Source: an uncultured Lachnospiraceae bacterium
GTDB taxonomy: Bacteria > Bacillota > Clostridia > Lachnospirales > Lachnospiraceae
Assembly: GCA_947652735.1 (NCBI GenBank)
Contig: CANTEG010000018.1
Span: forward strand, 1-47,918
Length of the DNA stretch: 47,918 bases
Direction: 5' to 3'
Made by a program: the position numbers and the translations under genes. The notes beneath the pieces were generated by a model. The model worked only from the letters and a program-made list of their open reading frames with translations, was not told the origin of the DNA and did no database searches. Shown here piece after piece: positions 7,340 to 16,014 of the stretch. Position 1 is the stretch's first letter. Each line of letters begins with the position of its first letter.

Positions 7340-8881
7340 ATGAGCAAAAAACCTACCGTATTAATGATTTTGGACGGCTTCGGCTTAAACGAAAAAACAG
7401 AGGGCAACGCAGTGGCGCAGGCTAAAACGCCGGTCATTGACGGGCTGATGAGGGATTATCCCTATGTGAAGGGATACGCCAGCGGCCTTGCCGTGGGACT
7501 TCCCGACGGACAGATGGGGAACTCCGAGGTAGGGCATCTGAATATGGGAGCGGGAAGAATCGTTTACCAGGAGCTTACCCGTATCACCAAAGAGATTGAG
7601 GATGGTGACTTTTTCAAAAACGAGGCATTATTGAAAGGTATCGCGAATGTAAAAGCGAACCATTCCGATCTCCATTTGTACGGACTGCTCTCGGACGGCG
7701 GCGTACACAGCCATAACACACATTTATATGGCTTGTTGGAGCTGGCAAAGAGGGAGGGCGTACAAAATGTATATGTACACTGCTTCCTCGACGGGCGTGA
7801 CACTGCCCCGACCTCTGGAAAAGGGTTTGTGGAAGCGCTGGAAGCGAAAATGGCCGAGATCGGTGTGGGCAAGATCGCGTCCATTTCGGGCCGTTATTAT
7901 GTGATGGACAGGGATAATCGCTGGGATCGTGTGCAGAGGGCTTACGATGCGCTGACAAAAGGGGAAGGCGTACAGGCGGATTCGGCGGTAGCCGCCATGG
8001 AGGCGTCCTATGCTAAGGATGTGACGGACGAATTTTTCGAGCCGACAGTCATCATGGAAAACGGTGCGCCGCGCGCGACGATCAAAGACCAGGACACCGT
8101 AATATTCTTTAATTTCCGGCCGGACCGTGCAAGAGAGATAACGAGAGCGTTCTGTGCGGATGATTTTGACGGATTTGACCGAGGAAAAAGAAAAGACGTT
8201 ACTTATATTTGCTTTACCGAGTATGATGTCACGATTCCCAATAAGGAGATTGCATTCCATAAAGTAGAGTTGAAAAATACATTTGGCCAGTATCTTGCGG
8301 CGAACGGAAAGACGCAGGCGAGAATTGCCGAGACGGAGAAATATGCACATGTTACATTTTTCTTCAACGGCGGCGTGGAGGAGCCAAATGAGGGGGAGGA
8401 CAGAATCCTTGTGAAATCGCCGAAAGTGGCAACTTATGATTTGCAGCCGCAGATGAGCGCGCCGGAGGTGTGCGATAAGCTTTGCGAGGCGATACGCTCC
8501 GATCAATATGATGTGATTATTATCAATTTTGCAAATCCCGATATGGTAGGACACACAGGAATCATGGAGGCTGCCGTAAAGGCGGTGGAGACGGTTGACA
8601 CTTGCGTTGGAAAAGCGGTGGAGGCTTTAAAGGAAGCTGGCGGGCAGATGTTTCTGTGTGCCGACCATGGAAATGCGGAGCAGCTTGTGGATTATGAGAC
8701 AGGAGCGCCGTTTACCGCACATACGACGAATCCGGTGCCGTTTATCCTGATCAATGCCGACCCGGCATATACGCTGCGAGAAAACGGATGCCTGGCCGAT
8801 ATTATTCCTACCATGATCGAGCTGATGGGCATGAAGCAGCCCGAAGAGATGACGGGGAAATCCTTGCTGATCAAAAAATAA
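7340..8881 (+). CDS. gpmI: 2,3-bisphosphoglycerate-independent phosphoglycerate mutase
   Basis: The protein has the family's usual length (513 residues) and full-length motifs: MILDGFGLNE with the metal Asp, GNSEVGHLNMGAGR with the catalytic Ser near residue 61, HCFLDGRDT, NFRPDRARE, MVGHTGI, and CADHGNAE near the end, giving the two-manganese site. It interconverts 3- and 2-phosphoglycerate in glycolysis, in the cytoplasm. The start follows AGAGAGGATAAG. It is the last gene on its strand before a strong terminator. It is an intact core gene in the GC-richer left section. Confidence 0.98.
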   Translation: MSKKPTVLMILDGFGLNEKTEGNAVAQAKTPVIDGLMRDYPYVKGYASGLAVGLPDGQMGNSEVGHLNMGAGRIVYQELTRITKEIEDGDFFKNEALLKGIANVKANHSDLHLYGLLSDGGVHSHNTHLYGLLELAKREGVQNVYVHCFLDGRDTAPTSGKGFVEALEAKMAEIGVGKIASISGRYYVMDRDNRWDRVQRAYDALTKGEGVQADSAVAAMEASYAKDVTDEFFEPTVIMENGAPRATIKDQDTVIFFNFRPDRAREITRAFCADDFDGFDRGKRKDVTYICFTEYDVTIPNKEIAFHKVELKNTFGQYLAANGKTQARIAETEKYAHVTFFFNGGVEEPNEGEDRILVKSPKVATYDLQPQMSAPEVCDKLCEAIRSDQYDVIIINFANPDMVGHTGIMEAAVKAVETVDTCVGKAVEALKEAGGQMFLCADHGNAEQLVDYETGAPFTAHTTNPVPFILINADPAYTLRENGCLADIIPTMIELMGMKQPEEMTGKSLLIKK

Positions 8882-8918
8882 AGGCGAACCATAAATGCAA
8901 CAGTGAAATTTGCGAAAA

Positions 8919-8948
8919 AACGACGGCCTTTTCGGCCGCCGTTTTTTT
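8919..8948. terminator. Bidirectional terminator after gpmI
   Basis: CGACGGCC and GGCCGCCG flank a short T-rich loop, with A6 on the left and T7 on the right. It can therefore end gpmI on the plus strand and the coiled-coil gene on the minus strand, whose stop codon abuts it. Confidence 0.88.
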
Positions 8949-8949
8949 G

Positions 8950-9252
8950 CTATGCTGTTTTCTTTTTTAATTCGGCGACTTCCTGTTCGAGCGTCTGCAC
9001 TTTTTCAATCAGGTAATTCACCTTTACCTCATAGGCAAGGTTCTTGTCTGCGACGGGAATGGCCTGATTCAGTTTCTTTGTCAATTCAATAAAGTTTTCT
9101 GCGATTAATTGAATATTTTTGTCTGTACCGTTTTCAATATGTAATTCCAAATTTGTGATACGCCGTTTCATATCCGATATATCGGCTTTCATGTTCGATA
9201 TATCAGCTTTCATATCTGACATATCAGCTTTCATGCTCTGCATTTCTGCCAA
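8950..9252 (-). CDS. Small coiled-coil protein, probably frameshifted at its start
   Basis: The readable frame gives 100 residues: tandem heptad-like units (MKADMSD, MKADISN, MKADISD) followed by a conserved-looking C-terminal coiled coil ending EQEVAELKKK. It resembles the longer coiled-coil protein at 22.2 kb. The only in-frame start is TTG 9252 with no ribosome site. A good site (AAGGAG) with ATG 9271 lies one base out of frame; removing one T from the T4 run (plus strand A at 9251-9254) would join them as MKDGLSLAEMQ. So it is either a young pseudogene or a sequencing error. Function unknown. Confidence 0.6.
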   Translation of the reverse strand: MAEMQSMKADMSDMKADISNMKADISDMKRRITNLELHIENGTDKNIQLIAENFIELTKKLNQAIPVADKNLAYEVKVNYLIEKVQTLEQEVAELKKKTA

Positions 9253-9300
9253 AAGAGAGTCCGTCTTTCATATTATGTATTCTCCTTGTAGTTTCCGTTT

Positions 9301-9543
9301 TTATTTAAACCAAATTATATTGTCCAAAATATCAAGCAGCATATCAATTGCACTATCCCGAAACGAGCCGCTTAGTTTACATAATCTAATCACGCTTCCG
9401 AGTATCAAATAGACCCCGACCAAACATACTAAAAAGCCCAAAAAGCCATCAGGAGCTTCAAAAACAAATGCCTGCAAAATAATTATCAACAGACCAGTTA
9501 TAAGCAATGCCATATATAAGATAACTTTATTTTTCTTTTTCAT
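9301..9543 (-). CDS. Small membrane protein, 80 residues
   Basis: Unrecognised. Positively charged start (MKKKNK), then two clear hydrophobic helices (about residues 8-27 and 33-52), then a short amphipathic tail. The ATG follows GGGGGAT with suitable spacing. It lies just upstream of the coiled-coil gene on the same strand, with 48 bases between them, so the two may be co-transcribed. The translated shape is typical of a real small membrane protein, but no function can be assigned. Confidence 0.6.
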   Translation of the reverse strand: MKKKNKVILYMALLITGLLIIILQAFVFEAPDGFLGFLVCLVGVYLILGSVIRLCKLSGSFRDSAIDMLLDILDNIIWFK

Positions 9544-9567
9544 AGGCTATCCCCCGCTTTTGAACAT

Positions 9568-9636
9568 CACCGCTTCCTGATTTTGCTTCGCAAAAGCGGT
9601 GACGCTGCATGTCAAGTTTTCATAGATAACTTGACA
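9568..9636. repeat. Two adjacent palindromes in a 270-base gap
   Basis: CACCGCTT (9568-9575) pairs with AAGCGGTG (9594-9601) around an inner TTTTGC-TTC-GCAAAA hairpin. TGTCAAGTT (9610-9618) pairs with AACTTGACA (9628-9636). No T-run suggests a classical terminator. The gap lies at the junction between the GC-richer left section and the AT-richer remainder. Confidence 0.6.
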
Positions 9637-9816
9637 CTGTCTTTCATAAATATAATTGAAGTTTTTTATTCTGTGGAAATTGTATTGACTATTTTCACCC
9701 TAGAATAAGAAGGAAGTCAATACATAGCCACAGTTTAATTGGTGCAGGAAATCATAAATTCTAATCAATCAGTTAGTCAGAAGGAAGAATTTATATAGCC
9801 TGCTAATTTATAGTAA

Positions 9817-11934
9817 TTACAGGTATTCACCCATAAAAACCTCTGTATCAAACGGCGTAATTCCTGCGTCAATATCAAAGACAACATCTGCATCTTCTTT
9901 ATTTTCTACCCGTAAGCCCCTTGCTTTTATATGAAGTTCAATCAAATCATATAAATTAGGTTTGCTCATATTAACCATGCTGTAACAGGTTGCAGCAACA
10001 CCGAATAAATTGCTTTCAACATTATTACCACCGTAGTTACTGTGACAACCATTTAATGACAAATGCATATCACACCATATTACTTCTCTTTTTACACAGT
10101 CAAAGATAACCGGAATACAAACTGTGCTTTGTGATGTCAAATCCATTTTCTGTTCAACAGTTTTGGGTTCATAAATCTCTCCTGATTTAACATTTCTTCT
10201 GCTCATCCACCCAAACATTGAGTGTGACATATCTGAAAACTTTTGTCCGGTATAGCTGTATACCTGATAAACAACATATCTCGCACCATACTCAACTACA
10301 GAATCAATATCTATATCTACAAACTCGCTTACACCATCACCACTTACAGGACCACCGTTTACAATATCGCCAGAATGACAGGCTTTATATCTGGCAGATT
10401 TCAAATTGGTATACGATACATGTTCCATGTAATTCCAATTCTCATCAAAAATTGCCGCTGATAAATCAATGTCTACTGTTTTACTATAACCATTTTTGTC
10501 TTTATCCATGTTTGTCCACCAAATAAAAGCCCGCATAGCTGTCGTGTTAGCGTCTATCGGCAATTTGGAACCTCTTACTATCGTTTTTAATGCTTTACCT
10601 GCACTTCTCTGACTGAATGGAACGATGTACCTTTTAAATTCTTCTGACAAATACACGTTTCCAAGAAAATTCTTGCTCTTATAATTTTCAATCAGGGAAT
10701 CTTCGCAAATTTTTACAATAGCATTACAATACTTTTCGTCAATAGGCGATAAGGTATTTTCAATACAATGACATTTTGCCAGATTGCCTTTTGGAAAGAA
10801 TACTCTTGATTCCAGTTTTTCATTTCTATGTGCAAAATGCTCTTTTACCTGTAACAACACAGGTGTTGAAACTTCAGTTGCCACATCTTTAAATGTATTG
10901 ATAACTAAGTTCTTATCATTTGCGTTTCGCAGAAGATAATCAAGTTTTCTCGCAAGTTCCCCAGGTCTTTTCTTTAATAGAATAAGAGCTGATTTATAAT
11001 CTTCTGTTTCAATAGCTTTAACAACCTTTCCTGCAAATGTTTCTATCTTAATTCCATTACGAAGCTTATGAAAAGCAGTAATCACCTTGCCAAACTGTGC
11101 CTCGCTGTACTCAGACGGATGAAGCCTTTCCCCAACACGAATCCATCTATTTTTATATCTTGACATATCTTCTTCGATTGTGCCACAGCCCTGTAAAAGC
11201 TCCAATAATAGTCTTCTCTCTTTGCGTCTGAAGCTTCTGAATTTTGTATTGGCAGCCAGGCTAATATCTCCATCCGACATAGCAGTAATCAACCGTAAAA
11301 CATCTGTTGCAGTTTTAAAATATTTTTGAATATCTCCTGCTGTTGCTAATGGATAGTTTTCTAAATACAACTTTCCAATCAGTGCCGCATTTTCTTTTAA
11401 CGGCACTTCATCAGGAAATTTAACCTGCATATTTTTGAAAATCCATTCTATATCTTCTTTATCCGTCTGTGAAATAGACGTCTTTGACTGACACAACTTG
11501 TTGAAAATATCCTGCAAATCATCAGTGGAGCCTAAATCAATAACCTTTATTTTTGTCACATCAAATAATGGAAGTCTTTCTTCTCTCTTTTCATTTGGAT
11601 ACAATATACCACTAGACCAATAATGCACAATGGCATTAATAAACAGCTCAATATAATCCGCTTCCATAACTGACACAGGAAAATTAGGGTACATAGGCTT
11701 ATAAACCACATCTGCTCCGACCAGTTTCTTTAGCATTGGTATTAGTTCCAAATAGAATTTCTGCAATTCTTCCTTGCTTAATGTCTGAAGAACTTCAAAT
11801 AGCTCCTTAGAAAATGTATATCCTAATGCCTCAACATTTTTCATAATTGTAGCGATATACTGATTGTTCGGATTTGTTTCATGCCCGCTTTTAACAATTA
11901 CTTTATTTTTTCTTCGTAATAAAATTTCATTCAT
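9817..11934 (-). CDS. Large protein with TerD-like C-terminal domain
   Basis: 705 residues, no signal peptide or membrane segment. The last 250 residues show the TerD pattern: VDIDLSAAIFDENW, YTNLKS, then HSGDIVNGGP....GVSEFVDIDIDSV, as in the calcium-binding TerD/CABP domains of tellurite-resistance operons. The first 400 or so residues are helical and unrecognised; similar N-terminal extensions occur in the MXAN_6230/SCO0854 type of stress proteins. No other ter gene is nearby, so it acts alone or with distant partners. The start has no obvious strong ribosome site. The ABC-F gene lies 124 bases upstream. TerD identification is by motif only; function unknown. Confidence 0.7.
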   Translation of the reverse strand: MNEILLRRKNKVIVKSGHETNPNNQYIATIMKNVEALGYTFSKELFEVLQTLSKEELQKFYLELIPMLKKLVGADVVYKPMYPNFPVSVMEADYIELFINAIVHYWSSGILYPNEKREERLPLFDVTKIKVIDLGSTDDLQDIFNKLCQSKTSISQTDKEDIEWIFKNMQVKFPDEVPLKENAALIGKLYLENYPLATAGDIQKYFKTATDVLRLITAMSDGDISLAANTKFRSFRRKERRLLLELLQGCGTIEEDMSRYKNRWIRVGERLHPSEYSEAQFGKVITAFHKLRNGIKIETFAGKVVKAIETEDYKSALILLKKRPGELARKLDYLLRNANDKNLVINTFKDVATEVSTPVLLQVKEHFAHRNEKLESRVFFPKGNLAKCHCIENTLSPIDEKYCNAIVKICEDSLIENYKSKNFLGNVYLSEEFKRYIVPFSQRSAGKALKTIVRGSKLPIDANTTAMRAFIWWTNMDKDKNGYSKTVDIDLSAAIFDENWNYMEHVSYTNLKSARYKACHSGDIVNGGPVSGDGVSEFVDIDIDSVVEYGARYVVYQVYSYTGQKFSDMSHSMFGWMSRRNVKSGEIYEPKTVEQKMDLTSQSTVCIPVIFDCVKREVIWCDMHLSLNGCHSNYGGNNVESNLFGVAATCYSMVNMSKPNLYDLIELHIKARGLRVENKEDADVVFDIDAGITPFDTEVFMGEYL

Positions 11935-12058
11935 AATCTTTTTTTCCTTAACTGTCAGTTTCAGGGCTACTTTGTTTTATTCATTACTTCATTTTATATT
12001 ATTTCCCCTGTGATTACAAGTGCTGATAAGGGAATTTTTGAGAGAAAAAGCCCTGCCT

Positions 12059-13585
12059 CTACAAATTCACCACCTTTGTTGCTATCTTGTCACAAAACCT
12101 TATGTCATGCTCCACAAACAGCATTGTCGGCTCATATTCCAAAATTAATTTCTCAATCTGCATTCTGGAAAATACATCGATATAGTTTAAAGGCTCATCC
12201 CAAATATAAAGATGTGCAGGCGTAAGTAAGGATGCCGCCAGCAGTACTTTCTTTTTCTGTCCCTCTGAATACTGTCCCATGTCCTTTGCAAATTGTTCCC
12301 TTTCAAAATCAAGCTGTCTGAGTACGGAACAAAACAGGCTTTTCTCTAAGCTATTCTGCTCGCAAAATGCCTTGATACCACCTTTTAAATATGATGTATC
12401 CTGTGGAATGTACGAAACGATAAGTCCTGATGCCGTTTCACATATCCCCTCTTCTGAATATGACATATCAGCATCACTTATGCCTGTCATCTGAATCAGT
12501 TTGCTTAAAAGGGTTGACTTTCCACTTCCGTTTTTTCCACAAAGGGCGATGCGGTCACCTTGGTTCAATGTAAACGATACCTTGTCCAAAACTAGCTTTT
12601 TTGCATCTGCGTATGACAGACTGTAATCCTTCACATGAACAAGTGTATGCTTGTGATGCACAAGCTTTGTCAATTTCAAATCTGCAACATGCTCCAAGTC
12701 CTGAAGCAGCCCCTCTTTTTCTTCTATTTCCCGTTCCAGCCTGTGATTCATTTGCTTTACCCTGCTCTGCATTTTCTTCGTTTTTGCACCGATATATGCC
12801 CTTGCACTTATACTTCTATCATGCTCCTTTGTGGGGTCAAAGCCAATTTTGGTATTCTCATTTTTATCTGCCCACGACAAGCTGCGCTGTGCTGCCTCTT
12901 TCAGCTTTTTTATCTCCTTTTGGTGCTTTTCATTTTCCGCAATTGCAAATTTATCATTTCGCTGTTTATTTTCCCACCAACTGCTGAAATTACCATTTTG
13001 TACTTCAATCGTCTGTCTGTTCAGCACTAATACATGGTCAACACACTCATCCAGCAAATCCCTGTCATGGGAGACAAGAATAAACCCTTTTTTGGCAGCC
13101 AGATACAGCTTCACTTTCTCCCTTGCGTCATAATCCAAGTGATTTGTCGGCTCGTCTATCAGTAAAAATTCATTTTCCCCTGAAAATAAAACTGCAAGCA
13201 GAATTTTCGTGCGTTCCCCATAGCTTAAGGTATGATATGGTCTGTAAAGAATTTCCGCATTTTCTCCTAGTTCAGAAAGCTCACAAATCACCCGCCAAGC
13301 CTCACAGCCTGTCTTTAGTTCCTCCATAAAATCAGCGGCAGGTAATTGTTGCTGACGCTCTGTAACCAGATATGGAAAATAGTCAAATTTCACAGTTGTA
13401 TCTATGGATCCTGTATACAAATACTGTTTCTGTAACAGCCTTAAAAAGGTTGTTTTGCCCTTTCCGTTTCGTCCGATAAACCCCAGCTTCCAATTGGTGT
13501 CAATGGCAAAAGATACATTTTCAAATACAGTATCAAAGCTTCCCTCATAACAAAATGTAAGATTATTTACGCTTATTTGTGCCAT
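12059..13585 (-). CDS. ABC-F ribosomal protection protein, Lsa-like
   Basis: 508 residues with two nucleotide-binding domains and no membrane segments. First domain: Walker A GRNGKGKTT, signature LSYGERTK, Walker B LLIDEPTNHLD. Second: GKNGSGKST, YSEGQKKK, YIWDEPLNYID, H-loop EHD. A charged linker of about 80 residues (roughly 190-290) lies between them. The WKLGFIGRNGKGKTTFLRLLQ opening and WDEPLNYIDV ending resemble Lsa proteins, which dislodge lincosamides, streptogramins A and pleuromutilins from the ribosome. Resistance is inferred. The long leader with hairpins and mini-ORFs upstream supports drug-induced control. ATG follows GGGAAAGGGGG. Confidence 0.85.
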   Translation of the reverse strand: MAQISVNNLTFCYEGSFDTVFENVSFAIDTNWKLGFIGRNGKGKTTFLRLLQKQYLYTGSIDTTVKFDYFPYLVTERQQQLPAADFMEELKTGCEAWRVICELSELGENAEILYRPYHTLSYGERTKILLAVLFSGENEFLLIDEPTNHLDYDAREKVKLYLAAKKGFILVSHDRDLLDECVDHVLVLNRQTIEVQNGNFSSWWENKQRNDKFAIAENEKHQKEIKKLKEAAQRSLSWADKNENTKIGFDPTKEHDRSISARAYIGAKTKKMQSRVKQMNHRLEREIEEKEGLLQDLEHVADLKLTKLVHHKHTLVHVKDYSLSYADAKKLVLDKVSFTLNQGDRIALCGKNGSGKSTLLSKLIQMTGISDADMSYSEEGICETASGLIVSYIPQDTSYLKGGIKAFCEQNSLEKSLFCSVLRQLDFEREQFAKDMGQYSEGQKKKVLLAASLLTPAHLYIWDEPLNYIDVFSRMQIEKLILEYEPTMLFVEHDIRFCDKIATKVVNL

Positions 13586-13612
13586 GCAAAATCCCCCTTT
13601 CCCGGTTCCTTT

Positions 13613-13657
13613 CTAAATAAAAAAGGAACCATTTGCTGCCAAACAGTTCCTTATCAT
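13613..13657 (-). CDS. Candidate 14-residue leader peptide
   Basis: ATG 13657 is preceded by GAGG at a seven-base distance and encodes MIRNCLAANGSFFI before a stop. Its codons run through the terminator hairpin, so a ribosome translating or stalling here would change whether the hairpin forms. This is the organisation of leader peptides before ABC-F and erm genes; no homology is claimed. Two other mini-ORFs lie upstream: MRM (13828-13817) with a strong AGGGGTGG site, and a 16-codon one at 13777-13727 with a weak site. Confidence 0.5.
   Translation of the reverse strand: MIRNCLAANGSFFI
13615..13652 (-). terminator. Attenuator hairpin before the ABC-F gene
   Basis: On the minus strand AAGGAAC and GTTCCTT form a stem with an inner TTTG/CAAA pairing, followed by a T-run. 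It sits between the promoter and the start codon of the ABC-F gene, so it must be read through for expression. Confidence 0.75.
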
Positions 13658-13900
13658 TCTATAACCTCATACTTGGAGGGATGACATCGTAATCATCACT
13701 TGCACTAAATTAAAACAAAAGAGAGGTTATGAGAACATAATCCACCTTTGGCAACATGATAAGCAGTATGGCATCATTGCCTATACTGCATAAAACCTCA
13801 TGCAATCAAAAGTAAATTACATTCTCATTTTTCCACCCCTCTCGTTAAACATCAGCTCATAAATTATATAAATATTAGCATTTTAACTTTATTATGTCAA
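13658..13900 (-). promoter_or_regulatory. Promoter and antiterminator leader of the ABC-F gene
   Basis: Promoter: -35 TTGACA (13895-13900), 17-base spacer, -10 TAATAT (13872-13877), just past the htpG stop. The leader of about 280 bases holds a strong hairpin (GCAGTAT...ATACTGC, 13763-13789). Two segments can pair nested with the terminator region: ATAACCTC (13723-13730) with GAGGTTAT (13661-13668), and TTGCCAAA (13747-13754) with TTTGGCA (13637-13643). That would form an antiterminator by capturing the loop of the terminator. This 330-base gap holds no larger gene. Confidence 0.7.
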
Positions 13901-13914
13901 CGTTATATTTGTTT

Positions 13915-15885
13915 TTACAGAAGCATATTCAGTATCTTGTTGCTTCTTGCGACAAATGCTGTCATCGCCTCTGCCTCAAGCGGCTTATTTGCAATCACTG
14001 CAAGGTCATATAACTGACAGCATATCATGTCAGTATTTTCTCCCTCAGGATTCTCAAGCACATACTTCACAAGCTTATTGTTTGCGTTTAACACAAGCGT
14101 TTCACCATCACCACCGAACATTGACGGGTCCATGCCACTGCCCATGCTGTATGCACGCATCATTTCTTTCATTCTTCTGGCATCCTCTGACAAGGTTATC
14201 ATGGATGATACATCATCATTTTTAAGATTTTCAACCTTAATATTCAGCTTGTCATTTCCGACTGCTTTCTTAAATATTTCAGAAAGTTTGTCTGTATATT
14301 CCTTTTCCTGCTCCTCGCTTAAGGCCTCACCCTTAAAGTTCTCTGACAAATCAGCATCGATACGGAGGAACTTAACATTTTCATTCTTACCCTCCAAATG
14401 CGTGATATAAGGGTTGTCGATGTTATGCACAAGATAGACAGCATTCATGCCCTCCTCCTTGAACATTTTGATATACTGTGACTGTGCCTGCTCGTCAGAT
14501 ACATAAAATACCTTGTTCTCGTATTTTTCCTTGCCTTGCTCCAAATACTCAGGCAGGGTTAAATACTTTCCATCCAAATCCTTAAACAGCATATAATCTG
14601 TCATTTTCTCACAGAACTTCTCATCCCTGATACATCCGAACTTGATAAACGGACTGATATCATCCCAGTATTTCTCGTAAGCTTCCTTGTCTGTCTTGCA
14701 CATTCCGCTCAGCTTGTCAGCTACTTTCTTTGTAATGTAATCTGATATCTTCTTTACAAAGCCGTCATTTTGAAGTGCACTTCTTGATACGTTGAGCGGC
14801 AAATCCGGGCAGTCAATCACTCCCTTTAACAGTAACAGGAATTCAGGTATAACCTCCTTGATATTATCTGCGATAAATACCTGATTGTTATAAAGCTTTA
14901 TGGTGCCCTCAAGCTGGTCATACTGGGTGTTAATTTTAGGGAAATATAAAATACCCTTTAAGTTGAACGGATAATCCATGTTAAGGTGTATCCAGAACAA
15001 TGGCTTCTTGAAATCAAGGAATACCTTCTGGTAAAAATCAATGTACTCCTCCTCTGTACAATCTTTCGGGTTTTTCAGCCACAACGGATTTGTATCATTA
15101 AGCGGAGGATTTACCTTTTTCTCTTCCTCGTCAGATGTCTCCTTGTCACTTTCGCCATCCTCAGCCTTTGTCTCTCCGCCTACAAGCTCGTCTTCCTCAT
15201 CAACCTCAATAATCTTGTCTTTTTCCTTTTCTTTTGCCTCTTCCTCCTCCATCTTATCTTCATTGATAAAATAGATATTATATGGCATAAATGCACAGTA
15301 TTTCTGGATAACCTCTCTTACACGGTACTCATTGGCAAACTCATAGCTTTCCTCATTCAGATAAAGGGTAATCGCTGTACCTCTTGTATCATCATCACTC
15401 TCGGTCATTGTAAACTCCGTACCACCGTCACATTCCCAGAATACAGGCTTTGCTTCTTTTTGGTAGGAACAAGTTTCTATTGTAACCTTATCTGCAACCA
15501 TAAATGCCGAGTAAAAGCCCAAACCAAAATGTCCGATTATCTGGTCCTCTCCTGCTTTATCCTTATATTTATTTATAAAGTCAGTAGCACCTGAAAAAGC
15601 AATCTGATTGATATACTTGTCAAGCTCCTCCTCTGTCATACCAAGACCATTGTCAACAAAAGTAAGTGTTTTATCCTTTGCCGACGCATACACCTCTATC
15701 TTGTATTCCTCTCCGTCTACCTCCTGATAATCACCCATAACAGAAAGCTTTTTCAGCTTTGTTATTGCATCACATCCGTTTGAAATAAGCTCCCTGATGA
15801 ATATATCGTGGTCAGAATATAACCACTTTTTTATAATCGGGAAAATATTATCACTATTAATTGAAAGACTTCCCTTTTTTTCCAT
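13915..15885 (-). CDS. htpG: Molecular chaperone HtpG (bacterial Hsp90)
   Basis: 656 residues. The N-terminal GHKL ATPase domain shows E32 and N36 (RELISNGCDA), DNGLGM and GHFGLGFYSAFMV. The middle domain starts near residue 265 (NPLWLKNP) and the C-terminal dimerisation part ends at NKILNMLL. Unusually, residues about 209-258 form a highly charged acidic linker between N and M domains, as in eukaryotic Hsp90; E. coli HtpG is shorter and lacks it. It remodels client proteins under stress in the cytoplasm. Transcription is governed by a promoter with a CIRCE operator directly upstream. The ATG follows AGGAGGT. Confidence 0.97.
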   Translation of the reverse strand: MEKKGSLSINSDNIFPIIKKWLYSDHDIFIRELISNGCDAITKLKKLSVMGDYQEVDGEEYKIEVYASAKDKTLTFVDNGLGMTEEELDKYINQIAFSGATDFINKYKDKAGEDQIIGHFGLGFYSAFMVADKVTIETCSYQKEAKPVFWECDGGTEFTMTESDDDTRGTAITLYLNEESYEFANEYRVREVIQKYCAFMPYNIYFINEDKMEEEEAKEKEKDKIIEVDEEDELVGGETKAEDGESDKETSDEEEKKVNPPLNDTNPLWLKNPKDCTEEEYIDFYQKVFLDFKKPLFWIHLNMDYPFNLKGILYFPKINTQYDQLEGTIKLYNNQVFIADNIKEVIPEFLLLLKGVIDCPDLPLNVSRSALQNDGFVKKISDYITKKVADKLSGMCKTDKEAYEKYWDDISPFIKFGCIRDEKFCEKMTDYMLFKDLDGKYLTLPEYLEQGKEKYENKVFYVSDEQAQSQYIKMFKEEGMNAVYLVHNIDNPYITHLEGKNENVKFLRIDADLSENFKGEALSEEQEKEYTDKLSEIFKKAVGNDKLNIKVENLKNDDVSSMITLSEDARRMKEMMRAYSMGSGMDPSMFGGDGETLVLNANNKLVKYVLENPEGENTDMICCQLYDLAVIANKPLEAEAMTAFVARSNKILNMLL

Positions 15886-15951
15886 TGTTGTTATACCTCC
15901 TTTGAACCTTTCTGCGTTGTCATTTATTGGCTGTTAAAACCATCTGCGAAT

Positions 15952-15980
15952 ACTATAATACATGAAATCAGCAATGTCAA
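15952..15980 (-). promoter_or_regulatory. htpG promoter
   Basis: On the minus strand TTGACA (15975-15980), a 17-base spacer and TATAGT (15952-15957) form a near-consensus vegetative promoter about 65 bases before the htpG start. Confidence 0.75.
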
Positions 15981-15987
15981 TAAAAAA

Positions 15988-16014
15988 TTAGCACTCATTT
16001 TAAAAGAGTGCTAA
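15988..16014. promoter_or_regulatory. CIRCE operator (HrcA site) that also resembles a terminator
   Basis: An exact consensus CIRCE: TTAGCACTC, nine bases, GAGTGCTAA. It lies seven bases upstream of the htpG -35 box, so HrcA binding would repress htpG until heat stress. Read on the minus strand, the same 9-bp stem is followed directly by TTTTTT, so the RNA would also form an intrinsic terminator for the gene ending at 16041. Confidence 0.9.

Noticed and set aside
7724-8554. 276-codon ORF opposite gpmI
   Set aside because: Antisense shadow of a well-supported core gene; no ribosome site or known motif.
13817-13828. MRM mini-ORF as an independent gene
   Set aside because: Three codons only; kept as part of the ABC-F leader description rather than as a gene.
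14986-15594. 202-codon ORF opposite htpG
   Set aside because: Antisense shadow; Leu/Phe/Cys-rich composition comes from the acidic linker and GHKL codons on the other strand.
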